Assembly: GCF_951793255.1 (NCBI RefSeq)
Contig: NZ_OX636706.1
Span: forward strand, 1,959,001-2,023,000
Source of the DNA: Desulfovibrio piger
Lineage (GTDB): Bacteria; Desulfobacterota; Desulfovibrionia; Desulfovibrionales; Desulfovibrionaceae
Direction: 5' to 3'
Length of the DNA: 64,000 nucleotides
Both the position numbers and the translations under genes were made by a program. Below, in pieces: positions 1 to 7,916 of the stretch. The notes below the pieces were generated by a model. It made no database searches. It was given only the letters and a program-made list of their open reading frames with translations, and was not told where the DNA came from. How positions within the stretch are numbered: the stretch's first letter is position 1; each line of letters starts with the position of its first letter.

Positions 1-531
1 GGTGGGCTGCTCCTACCCGAAGGTGTGGAAGGCCTCTTCGGCACGGACGGGAACGACTACCTGCGCGGCGGCGAGGGCAGTGATGCCATCTTCGGCGGTG
101 CCGGAAACGACATCATCGTCTACGACCAGCAGGATTATCTGGTCAGCGGCGGCAGCGGCATCGACTTCATGGTCTCTGACGATACGAGCCTGACGCTGGA
201 CGGGCTGCTGAGCAATACCAGCAGCGACAAGCCTCTCGTCAGCGGCATCGAGGTGCTGCTGAAGGGCGAGGATGCCCTGAGCCTGACCAGCATCAATGAT
301 CTGGCCGACAGGTACGGCATCACGCTGGGGGTCAACGAGGCCGGAGAAGAGACACTCCAGCTGGATGACCGCTGGACGAAGCAGGATGATGGCAGCTATG
401 ATTTCAACGGCGGGGCCGAAGCCGATGGCGGCCTGACGCTGGAAACCAGTCTGACACCGGTGGAGACCGGCGATCCGGCCAGCGAGGCCGTACAGCAGCA
501 GGTCTTTACCCTGGAACACAGCAACGGTTAA
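1..531 (+). CDS. C-terminal end of an RTX-type secreted protein (partial)
   Basis: The frame is open from base 1, so the gene begins outside the window and only its last 176 codons are seen. They begin with glycine/aspartate nonapeptide repeats (GTDGNDYLRGGEGSD, then FGGAGNDIIVYD, then SGGSGIDFM), the calcium-binding RTX signature. An acidic tail without cysteine follows. Proteins of this kind are exported by type I secretion using an uncleaved C-terminal signal and fold outside the cell on binding calcium. Large RTX adhesins are the likeliest class, but the ligand-binding part is not visible. An intrinsic terminator follows the stop codon directly, so this is the last gene of its transcript. 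Confidence 0.8.
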   Translation, partial: GGLLLPEGVEGLFGTDGNDYLRGGEGSDAIFGGAGNDIIVYDQQDYLVSGGSGIDFMVSDDTSLTLDGLLSNTSSDKPLVSGIEVLLKGEDALSLTSINDLADRYGITLGVNEAGEETLQLDDRWTKQDDGSYDFNGGAEADGGLTLETSLTPVETGDPASEAVQQQVFTLEHSNG

Positions 532-543
532 CCTTGCATACAC

Positions 544-574
544 GGCGGGGCGGTCTGAAGGCCGTCCCGCCTTT
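544..574 (+). terminator. Intrinsic terminator after the RTX gene
   Basis: A GC-rich hairpin with arms GGCGGGGCGGTC and GGCCGTCCCGCC around a short loop is followed by TTTT. It lies between the RTX stop and the glycosyltransferase start. Confidence 0.7.
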
Positions 575-597
575 TGGCAGCATCCGCGGGAGCTTCC

Positions 598-1734
598 ATG
601 CGCATCCTGTTCGTCAACCACACCTTCCCGGGGGATCTGGGCCCGTTGCTGGCAGCTTTTGCCGCGCAGCCGGGGCATGAGATCCTTTTTGCCTCCTGCC
701 GGGGCAGACGGGATTTCAGTGTGCCCGGGGTGCGGCATGTGGTCCTTTCCCCCTCCCGCTCCCGGCGTCTTGCGGGGGATGGGGCGGGCGCATCCCTGGA
801 CAGGGCCGTGGAGATGGGACGACAGGCTCTGCAGGCCTTCCGTCTGCTGCGGCAAAGCGGTTTTGTGCCGGATATGGTGTTGCTTTCTTCCGCACTGGAG
901 CAGGGGCTGTTCCTCAGGGATGCCTTTCCTGATGCCTTTGTGGCCTGCTTTGCGGAAAGCTTGCCGTCCGACGGGCTTGCCGGGGACGGTAAAGGGCTTG
1001 TCCGCCACTTGCTGCAATGCCGCCAGATGCAGCAGAGCGATCTGGTCATCAGGCTGACGGCAGAAGCGGAAAACCGCGATCAGGAACAGCGGGGCGTCGT
1101 GAGCTTGCCGTATCCTGTAGATACGGACTATTTTTCTCCCCTCACTCCAAACGGGGCATCCGGCCCGCAAGCCGGAACCCGGATTCTGTGCGCTGCCCGG
1201 GACGCGGCGGATGTCTGGCAGATGCTGCGCCTGGCGGAAGTCCTGCTGGCGCAGTGCCCGGGCTGCCGTCTGGTGCTGCTGTGCGAAAGCGCGGCAGGGC
1301 GGGAATCGCTGGCGGAGCTTGGCCTCTCCCTGCCGACGGGGATCGAGGTCCCGGAGCGCCTCTCCCTGCAGGCCTATCGGGATCTGCTCCGCACGGCGGC
1401 CGTCATCACGGCCCCGGCGGCAGCGTGCCTTTCCGCGCCGGTGCTGCTGGAAGCCATGAGCTGCGGCGTGGTGCCGGTACTGGCGGGCGATGCGCCGCAC
1501 TGGCCCCTGTTGCAGGAGGGCGGGGGAGGCCTCTGGTGCGGGGCGGCGGATCTGGTCCCCACACTGGCGGGCATACTGGCGCAACCGCACCAGCTGGCGG
1601 AGTTGTCCCTTGCCGCCCGCCGGACCGTGGAGCGGCATTTCCGGCGGCAGGATGTCATCCCCGGGCAGCTGGCCTTGCTGCATCAAGCACGGGCCGCGTG
1701 GCTGCGAAAAAAGCAGGGCGGTACGACGGCCTGA
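598..1734 (+). CDS. Glycosyltransferase, GT4-like
   Basis: A 378-residue protein. It begins MRILFVNHTFPGDLG, typical of the N-terminal Rossmann half of GT-B glycosyltransferases. The C-terminal half carries the sugar-nucleotide region VLLEAMSCGVVPVLAGD, as in family 4 enzymes, followed by a helix that folds back. The ATG at 598 is chosen over an upstream TTG because GGGAG precedes it and the protein then starts at the usual first beta strand. Donor and acceptor cannot be told. Its place just after an RTX adhesin suggests glycosylation of that adhesin or of surface glycan, but a terminator separates the two, so this is only inference. Confidence 0.75.
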   Translation: MRILFVNHTFPGDLGPLLAAFAAQPGHEILFASCRGRRDFSVPGVRHVVLSPSRSRRLAGDGAGASLDRAVEMGRQALQAFRLLRQSGFVPDMVLLSSALEQGLFLRDAFPDAFVACFAESLPSDGLAGDGKGLVRHLLQCRQMQQSDLVIRLTAEAENRDQEQRGVVSLPYPVDTDYFSPLTPNGASGPQAGTRILCAARDAADVWQMLRLAEVLLAQCPGCRLVLLCESAAGRESLAELGLSLPTGIEVPERLSLQAYRDLLRTAAVITAPAAACLSAPVLLEAMSCGVVPVLAGDAPHWPLLQEGGGGLWCGAADLVPTLAGILAQPHQLAELSLAARRTVERHFRRQDVIPGQLALLHQARAAWLRKKQGGTTA

Positions 1735-1850
1735 TGCGGCGACGCGCAAGGCTGACGGCCGGCAGGAGACAGTCATTTTTTTGCCCGCTCTCCCGGAAGG
1801 GATACGACGACCGCAGAGACGATCATCACGGGTCATGACAGATATAAAAA

Positions 1851-1886
1851 GACCGGCGCCCATGCTGCGGGCCACCGGTCTTTTTT
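1851..1886 (+). terminator. Intrinsic terminator after the glycosyltransferase
   Basis: Hairpin with arms GACCGGCGCCC and GGGCCACCGGTC followed by six T. It lies 116 bases after the stop. Confidence 0.75.
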
Positions 1887-2113
1887 GCATTTTCAGAGGC
1901 AGGACATCATGCGGAGGGCCTGCCTTTTATGGGCGTTTTTTTTAGGAGGGATGTCCGTCTTCCATGCCTTTTGGGGCGACGATCCCGGAAGAGATTCTTG
2001 TGGAGCCTGTCCGGCAGGAGATTTGCCCGCCTTCGTTATATCCGTTCCGGCGCTTTCTTGCCAAAGGCCCGCTTCAGCAGACGCCGTAGGCCGCTCCCCC
2101 GTGTTTCAAAAAA
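1887..2113. other. Intergenic stretch without a convincing gene
   Basis: Together with 1735-1850 this makes about 380 bases without a supported gene. A plus-strand frame from 1909 starts with a hydrophobic MRRACLLWAFFLGG segment but then runs into cysteine- and proline-rich sequence and overlaps the symporter gene antisense, so it is not called. Confidence 0.4.
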
Positions 2114-3568
2114 CTACATCCCGGGCTTCATGCCCGCGGGCCAGAACGAGGAGTTCCGGCGGCCCTCGCCATCCAGGGCCCAGCCGAGCCCCCAGCCGGC
2201 CAGCGAGAAGGCAAAGCCCACGAAGAAGGGCGGCAGCGCGGCCAGCGAAGGCCAGGGCATGGGCAGGATGGCGAATTGCGGGTGCGTCATGAGGTACCAG
2301 AGCATGCAGCTCACGAAGCCCGCAGCGCAGCTGCACCAGGCGGCCAGGCTGCTGCGCTTGCCGAAGCGCACCAGGGCCACATAGGCCACCAGTACCGTAG
2401 AGCCCACGATGCTCCAGCTGGTAGTGCAGAGCATGGCGATGATCTGTCCCTTGATCTGGGCACAGCCGCCGCTGAGCAGCACACAGAAGACGATGCCCGC
2501 GAACCACATGCCGCGCGAGGTCTTGCGGCCCGGCAGGTCTTCGGCGATGGCCGCCACGGCGATGTGGAAGATGGCCGTGGCCGTGGACAGGGAAGCCGAG
2601 ACGATGGCCAGCACGAAGAGCTGCAGGCCGATGTCGGGCAGCAGCATCTTGACCAGGGCGGGCATGACGTCATCGGGCGAAGCCACTTCGGGCATGAACA
2701 GGCGGGCCAGGCTGGCCACATAGTAGGCACCGCCCACCAGCACGGTCAGCACCAGCATGGCCAGCGGCGTGATGCGGTTGACCTGCCGGGCGGAGTTGAG
2801 GGCAAAATGGCGCTGGATCATCTGGGGCTGCGCCCAGACCGCCACGGACGTGACGATGACCAGCGAGATGATGAACCAGCCCTGTCCGCCGTCGGCCAGC
2901 GAGACGAAGCCGGTATTGGCCGTGGCGGTGGGCGCCAGTTCCGCCAGCCGGGCCATGCCTTCCACCGGGCCGCCCACCTTGTCGAACACGGCCACGGTGA
3001 GCATACAGATGCCCACCAGCATGACGAAGCCCTGCATGGCTTCGGTATAGAGCACGCCGCGCAGGCCGCCCATATAGATGGCCGCCGCCACCAGCAGGGC
3101 CACGATCCAGACCAGCAGCCAGACGGGTACGGGCATGATCTGGGCCAGGAGCAGGGCCGCCCCCTTGATGACGGCCGAGGCATAGACGCCCAGGAACACG
3201 GCGAAGATCAGGGCCAGACAGCGGCCCAGCAGGGGGCTGCGGTGGCCGTTGGCCAGCAGCTGCACCGGGGTGCGGGCCTGCAGGTTGCGCTGGCACAGGC
3301 GGGTGGGCCAGGCCAGATAACGATAGACGATCCAGGTCCCCAGCCAGACGTTACCGGCGGCCACCAGCAGCATCTGCATGCCGTAGGCATAGGCCAGACC
3401 GCCAAAGCCCACCAGGGCCACGGCGGAGATATAGGTAGCCACATAGGCAAAGGCCTGGATGCCGAAACCCACGCGGCCCGAAACCATGACATCATGCCCG
3501 CTGCCCTTGCGGGACAGCCAGATGAACAGGGCGATGTAGCCGCCCCAGATGAGGACATCGGCCAGCAT
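2114..3568 (-). CDS. Sodium:solute symporter family protein
   Basis: A 484-residue, very hydrophobic protein of the SSS (SLC5-like) family, which couples sodium entry to uptake of a small solute across the inner membrane. The N-terminal part (YVATYISAVALVGFGGLAY) matches the first core helices, and the sequence supports about 12-13 transmembrane helices. The region YMGGLRGVLYTEAMQGFVM is the typical family segment after the central helices. The substrate cannot be read from sequence; proline, pantothenate and organic acids are known for relatives. Its ATG directly abuts the stop of a small upstream ORF (TAGATG), so the two are translationally coupled. Confidence 0.85.
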   Translation of the reverse strand: MLADVLIWGGYIALFIWLSRKGSGHDVMVSGRVGFGIQAFAYVATYISAVALVGFGGLAYAYGMQMLLVAAGNVWLGTWIVYRYLAWPTRLCQRNLQARTPVQLLANGHRSPLLGRCLALIFAVFLGVYASAVIKGAALLLAQIMPVPVWLLVWIVALLVAAAIYMGGLRGVLYTEAMQGFVMLVGICMLTVAVFDKVGGPVEGMARLAELAPTATANTGFVSLADGGQGWFIISLVIVTSVAVWAQPQMIQRHFALNSARQVNRITPLAMLVLTVLVGGAYYVASLARLFMPEVASPDDVMPALVKMLLPDIGLQLFVLAIVSASLSTATAIFHIAVAAIAEDLPGRKTSRGMWFAGIVFCVLLSGGCAQIKGQIIAMLCTTSWSIVGSTVLVAYVALVRFGKRSSLAAWCSCAAGFVSCMLWYLMTHPQFAILPMPWPSLAALPPFFVGFAFSLAGWGLGWALDGEGRRNSSFWPAGMKPGM

Positions 3569-3688
3569 CTAGCGCCCCCTTCCCTGACGGATCAGGCTGA
3601 AGAGGGAAAGCACCAGCGCGGCCAGCAGCGAAAGCACCGCCAGCAGCACCGGGGCGTCCGCCAGCCCCAGAACGGAAAACAGTTCCAT
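3569..3688 (-). CDS. 39-residue membrane protein coupled to the symporter
   Basis: A short ORF encoding one transmembrane helix (about residues 12-33, LLAVLSLLAALVLSLFSLI) with a basic C-terminus RQGRGR. A GGAG site lies seven bases before the ATG, and its TAG is followed at once by the symporter ATG. One-helix proteins of about 40 residues directly upstream of SSS transporters are a recurring arrangement, and this fits a small accessory subunit or assembly factor. Function is inferred from position and topology only. Confidence 0.65.
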   Translation of the reverse strand: MELFSVLGLADAPVLLAVLSLLAALVLSLFSLIRQGRGR

Positions 3689-3861
3689 ACGCAACTCCGG
3701 TTACGGTCTGACGGGAACGGCAGGGAGCCGCCTCCCGAATATAGACAGCGTAGACGGAAGTGCTGTCCCGAGGCAAGTCCATTTTCCGTTTTTCGGCGGA
3801 AAGAAGAGGCTGTGCGACGTTGGCAGTAAGGCAGGCAGGAGAGTCAGCCGCCGGGCACCAT

Positions 3862-3886
3862 AAAAAAAGGGCCCCGCAGGGCCCTT
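3862..3886 (-). terminator. Intrinsic terminator after the alcohol dehydrogenase
   Basis: On the minus strand, AAGGGCCCTGCGGGGCCC forms a hairpin followed by seven T. It lies 21 bases after the dehydrogenase stop. Confidence 0.8.
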
Positions 3887-3907
3887 GGGTACGGAAGTCG
3901 GATGCGA

Positions 3908-4963
3908 TCAGCGCTTCCAGGGCGTGATGGCGCACTTGATGCAATCGTCCTGCCGCTGTTCGAAGATGCGGTAGCCCTCCAGGATCTTGTTCAGGGGCAG
4001 GCTGTGGGTGATGAGCGGGTTGGTGTCGATGCGGCCGCGCTCGATGAGGCGGATCAGCTCCGCGCTGTGGGTGGCGTCCACACCGCCGGTACGGAAGGTC
4101 AGGTTCTTGCCGTACATCAGGTGCAGGGGCAGGCTCTGCGCTTCTTCATACATGGCCACCACTGCCACGGTGGCATTGGGGCGGGCCACTTTCCAGGCGG
4201 TCTGGAAGGTATCGTGCCCGCCCGCGCATTCGATGACCGCATCGGCGCCCAGCCCGCCGGTGGCGTCGAGGATACGCGCTTCCACGTCATCCGCGGCGGC
4301 GTCGATGGTCAGGTCGGCATAACCGCGTTCCTGCGCCAGCTGCAGGCGGCTGGGCAGGATGTCCACGGCGATGACCTGCGCGGGGCCGAACAGGTGTGCG
4401 CACTGCATGGCGCACAGGCCCACGGGTCCGGCCCCCAGCACGGCCACGCTGTCGCCGGGGCGGATGGCGGCCAGTTCCGCACCAAAGTAACCGCTGGCCA
4501 GCACGTCGCCCACCAGCAGTACGTCCTGATAGGACAGGGAATCGGGGATGGGGTCGAGGCCGTTGTCCGCAAAAGGCACGCGCACATACTCGGTCTGGCA
4601 GCCGTCGATGCGGCAGCCCAGCTCCCAGCCGCCGTGACGGCAGTTGTTGACGTAGCCCTGGCGGCAGAACCAGCAGGTACCGCAAAACGTTTCCACATTG
4701 GCGGCCACACGCTGGCCGGGGCGCACTTTGCGCACCTCGCTGCCCGTTGCCACCACTTCGCCCACGAATTCGTGCCCCAGCACCGTGCCGGGCAGGGCAC
4801 GCGGTACCGCGCCGTTGCGGATATGCAGGTCACTGGCGCAGATGCTGGAAAGTTCCACTTTGACGATGGCGTCGCGCGGATCCTGTATCTGCGGCAGGGG
4901 ACGTTCCTCCAGCCGCAGGTCGTTGGTACCGTGATAGACCAGTGCATGCATGATTTCAGCCAT
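3908..4963 (-). CDS. Zinc-dependent medium-chain alcohol dehydrogenase
   Basis: A 351-residue cytosolic NAD(P)-dependent dehydrogenase. The catalytic-zinc region is visible (CASDLH, then GHEFVGEV), as is the structural-zinc loop with four cysteines (CGTCWFCRQGYVNNC). The coenzyme fold shows AVLGAGPVGLCAMQ. The order and spacing fit the threonine/sorbitol dehydrogenase branch of the family. I chose the ATG at 4963 because AAGGAGGGG precedes it by five bases; an upstream in-frame start would add 11 residues with no support. It is flanked by a terminator and by an unrelated gene, so it is probably monocistronic. Substrate unknown. Confidence 0.85.
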   Translation of the reverse strand: MAEIMHALVYHGTNDLRLEERPLPQIQDPRDAIVKVELSSICASDLHIRNGAVPRALPGTVLGHEFVGEVVATGSEVRKVRPGQRVAANVETFCGTCWFCRQGYVNNCRHGGWELGCRIDGCQTEYVRVPFADNGLDPIPDSLSYQDVLLVGDVLASGYFGAELAAIRPGDSVAVLGAGPVGLCAMQCAHLFGPAQVIAVDILPSRLQLAQERGYADLTIDAAADDVEARILDATGGLGADAVIECAGGHDTFQTAWKVARPNATVAVVAMYEEAQSLPLHLMYGKNLTFRTGGVDATHSAELIRLIERGRIDTNPLITHSLPLNKILEGYRIFEQRQDDCIKCAITPWKR

Positions 4964-5089
4964 AAGCCCCTCCTTGTGCGGACATGCAGCCGTCATATCC
5001 GTCCACTATGGCGGGCTTTGGGCAGTGTGTAAAGCGTTCCCCCCCGGTCTGTCCGGCCGGGGCATCATGAGACGGGCCATCCCGCGGCA

Positions 5090-6106
5090 TCAGGACTTGC
5101 GGATGAGCGTTGGCAGGTCGTCTTCCGTGGAGCAGAAGCGTTCCCAGCGGAAATCGCGGCGGTCTTCCAGCAGGCGGGGGACAAGGTCCGGCATATCGAC
5201 GGGCCAGAAGCAGTCAGGGCGGGGGTGGTGCACGCCCGGTCGTCCGGCCTGCGGGCGGCAGGCAAGGATGGCTTGTCGCCATTGCGCCGGGATGGCTTCC
5301 AGACCGTACACGGCTCCCAGCAGGGCCCCGCAGATGGCGGCGTTTGTGTCCGTATCACCGCCGCGCCGCACGGTATCCACCACGCCTTCCTCCAGCGTGG
5401 GCGCGTGCAGCAGCTGCCACAGGGCATTGTGCAGGGCGATGCGGACCCAGCCCATTTTGTGTACATAATCCGCAGGCGCTTCGTGCGGCGCCTGCTCCAG
5501 GATCTCGTACAGACAGGGCTCAAGCCGCTGCCGCCGGGCAAGCCTGAGCAGCCAGGCGTACAGGTCCTGGGGAGAATCGCCGCTGCGGATGGCCTGCGCG
5601 ATGAGGCAGGCATACAGGGCATTGGCCTGCTGGCAGACCGGATGGGCATGGGTCAGGGCCGCATCCTGTTGCGCCCAGCGTGCCACGTCGTGCCAGTGGC
5701 GGGTGGCGCCGAAGATGCCCAGCGGGCTCACGCGCATGAGAGCGCCGTTGGCCTGGCTGTCCGGGTCGGGATGCCCGCGCAGGCCAAGGGCGATGGTCCG
5801 GCCCATGTCGAAGGGGCCGCTCTCCAGCCAGAAAAGATAACGGCGGCGGGCTTCTTCGGCATCATATTCCACGGCTTCGGCCAGCAGACGGGCCAGCATG
5901 AGGGCCATTTCCGAGTCGTCCGTGGGTTGCCCGGCCAGGATGTTCCAGGTACCGCCGTCTTCCAGCAGACGGGGTCCATTGGGATAGCGTTCGCGGATGG
6001 TGGCCGGGGAACAGAACTCCACCAGACCGCCCAGGGAATCCCCGGCGATCTGGCCCATGAGACAACCGGCGGCACGGTCGAACAGGGGATCGGTATGGCT
6101 GGGCAT
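5090..6106 (-). CDS. ADP-ribosylglycohydrolase family protein
   Basis: A 338-residue protein of the DraG/ARH3 family, which hydrolyses ADP-ribose linkages with a pair of magnesium ions. The first metal motif is QPTDDSEMALML and the second GGDTDTNAAICGALLGA, both with the expected aspartates. The opening DRAAGCLMGQIAGDSLGG is also typical. GAAAGGAGG precedes the ATG. No ADP-ribosyltransferase is encoded nearby, so it could be a protein de-ADP-ribosylase or act on free ADP-ribose adducts. Confidence 0.85.
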   Translation of the reverse strand: MPSHTDPLFDRAAGCLMGQIAGDSLGGLVEFCSPATIRERYPNGPRLLEDGGTWNILAGQPTDDSEMALMLARLLAEAVEYDAEEARRRYLFWLESGPFDMGRTIALGLRGHPDPDSQANGALMRVSPLGIFGATRHWHDVARWAQQDAALTHAHPVCQQANALYACLIAQAIRSGDSPQDLYAWLLRLARRQRLEPCLYEILEQAPHEAPADYVHKMGWVRIALHNALWQLLHAPTLEEGVVDTVRRGGDTDTNAAICGALLGAVYGLEAIPAQWRQAILACRPQAGRPGVHHPRPDCFWPVDMPDLVPRLLEDRRDFRWERFCSTEDDLPTLIRKS

Positions 6107-6439
6107 GGAACCTCCTTTCTTTCAGTTGACGGATGGGGAAAGGCCTGCGGGAGAGCATGTCCTTCCCCATTGCGAATGAAGATACCAGACCACCGTTCCA
6201 TTTTGTGGAATGGAGCATGCCGCCCGCAGCTGTGCGAGGGATTTTGTCATCATCCCGTCACCCACATATTTTTTCTGAAAAGCAGATCGTACGCGCTCGT
6301 GTGGCTGCGGGCACAGCCCGGAGGCGGGCGCTGTGGCAAGATTGGCCTGCTCACGCTGATGCGACCATTGAGGACGTGACAGCGGGGGACAACGGGCAGG
6401 CCGTCCCCGTGGCAGGCGGCCAAACAGGCAGGAGGCAGG
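6107..6439. other. Intergenic region between divergent genes
   Basis: It should contain the promoters for the minus-strand glycohydrolase and the plus-strand iron-sulfur gene. I see no strong promoter match, repeat or RNA structure. Confidence 0.35.
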
Positions 6440-7804
6440 ATGGACGGCAGCATGCAGATGGAGGCCGCGCCCCGGGCGTGTCCCCAGCCGGGGAGATGGA
6501 AGGGCCGCGCGGCTCTGGCGGGGGCCTCGCTGGCCTTTGTGCTGGGGGCAGCCCATTTTTTTCGCAGCGGGCAGCATGGCCTTGCTTGTGTTTGTCTGGT
6601 CTGGGCCGGGCTGCTCTGGCGGCCGGTGGCCTGGCTGCGGCGCAGTGCCGCGGTCTTTTTGCTGGGGCTGGCCGCGGAGTGGGGCATGACGACGCTGGCC
6701 CTGGCCCGCTGGCGTCTGCAACTGGGCCAGGACTGGCTGAGGATGGTCTGCATACTGGGTGCGGTGGCCGCGCTGACCCTGCTGGCGGCCGCAGCCCTGC
6801 GCAGTCGCGCCTGCCGCAGGGACGAGGTCTCCGGTCCCCGTGCCCAGGCGCTCGCCTGTCTGCTGGTCTCGGCCCTGCTGTTGCTGCCGGACGGGCTGCG
6901 GCCTGATCTTTTGCTGCTGCACCGGCTCGTACCGGGCTGGGGAGCGGTGCAGGCCCTGCTGGCCGGTCTGTGGGCGGGCCTCGTCTATGGCTGGCTTGCG
7001 GACAGGCGTCGGGCCCCCGTATGGCGGCGGCGCATCTGGCTGCTGTTTTCCTGCGTGTTTTTCGGGCAGCTGCTGGCGGGGCTTTTCCTGCACAGCCTGT
7101 TCCTTTTGCAGGGCGTGCCGCACCTGCCCGTGCCGGGACTCATCCTGTCCGGCCCGCTGTACCGGGGCGGGGGCTCGCTCTTCATGCCCGGGCTGTTCGC
7201 GGTCTCGCTGCTGCTGGCGGGCAGTGCCTGGTGCAGTCATCTGTGCTATCTGGGCGTCTGGGATGCCCGGGCGGCGGATGCCGGGCCCCGCAGCGGCCGG
7301 GGCGTGCCCGCGCTCTGGCGCAAGATGCGCTGGGGCCTGCTGGCCGTGAGCCTGCTCCTGCCTTTGGGGCTGCGCCTTGCCGGGCTGCCGTGGCCCTGGG
7401 CCCTGGTCCTTGCGCTGGCGCTGGGGCTGGCCCTGTTGCCCTGTGCCCTCTGGCTGAGCCGGAAGCTGGGCATCCCGGTGTATTGTTGCGGCATCTGTCC
7501 GCTGGGGATGACGGCCAACCTGCTGGCGCGTCTCTCCCCGTGGCGTCTGCGCCGGAACGGGCACTGCACGGGATGCGGGGCCTGTGCGCGGGTCTGCCGA
7601 TACGGCGCCCTGCGGCTGGACGGGGACGGCAGGGTCGCCGGCCCGGATTGGCGCTGCACCCTGTGCCGGGACTGCATGTCCGTCTGCCGTCATAGAGCCC
7701 TGGAGATCCGTTGCTGCGGACAGGGCGGGGCGTGGGTGGAGCAGGCGCTGCTCTGTTCGCTGAGCGTCCTGCATACGCTCTTTCTCTTCATGGGACGTGT
7801 CTGA
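6440..7804 (+). CDS. Polytopic membrane protein with two 4Fe-4S clusters
   Basis: A 454-residue protein. About eight to ten hydrophobic segments fill residues 25-370. Membrane cysteine motifs CSHLCYLGVWD and CCGICPLG follow, then a ferredoxin module with CTGCGACARVC and CTLCRDCMSVC near residues 380-425. The layout resembles NapH/NosR/RdxA-type polyferredoxins, which pass electrons from the membrane to periplasmic or cytosolic reductases. GGAGGCAGG precedes the ATG at 6440. It stands alone, so the partner reductase is unknown. Confidence 0.75.
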   Translation: MDGSMQMEAAPRACPQPGRWKGRAALAGASLAFVLGAAHFFRSGQHGLACVCLVWAGLLWRPVAWLRRSAAVFLLGLAAEWGMTTLALARWRLQLGQDWLRMVCILGAVAALTLLAAAALRSRACRRDEVSGPRAQALACLLVSALLLLPDGLRPDLLLLHRLVPGWGAVQALLAGLWAGLVYGWLADRRRAPVWRRRIWLLFSCVFFGQLLAGLFLHSLFLLQGVPHLPVPGLILSGPLYRGGGSLFMPGLFAVSLLLAGSAWCSHLCYLGVWDARAADAGPRSGRGVPALWRKMRWGLLAVSLLLPLGLRLAGLPWPWALVLALALGLALLPCALWLSRKLGIPVYCCGICPLGMTANLLARLSPWRLRRNGHCTGCGACARVCRYGALRLDGDGRVAGPDWRCTLCRDCMSVCRHRALEIRCCGQGGAWVEQALLCSLSVLHTLFLFMGRV

Positions 7805-7865
7805 TGCCCTGAGAGCCCGGCAGCGCCCGTGACGTTCCCTGTGGTCGTTCCACGCGCAGAAAAAA

Positions 7866-7895
7866 AGGAGGACGACCGCTGTGGCCGTCCTCCCG
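7866..7895 (-). terminator. Intrinsic terminator, probably bidirectional
   Basis: Arms GGAGGACG and CGTCCTCC. The minus strand continues into TTTTTT (for the alkyl sulfatase) and the plus strand into CGTTTTG (for the iron-sulfur gene). Confidence 0.7.
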
Positions 7896-7916
7896 TTTTG
7901 CGTCAGCAGGGATGGT

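Noticed and set aside
2276..3829. Long plus-strand frame of 517 codons
   Set aside because: It is antisense to the symporter gene and rich in H, Q, G and D, the usual shadow pattern of GC-rich genes.
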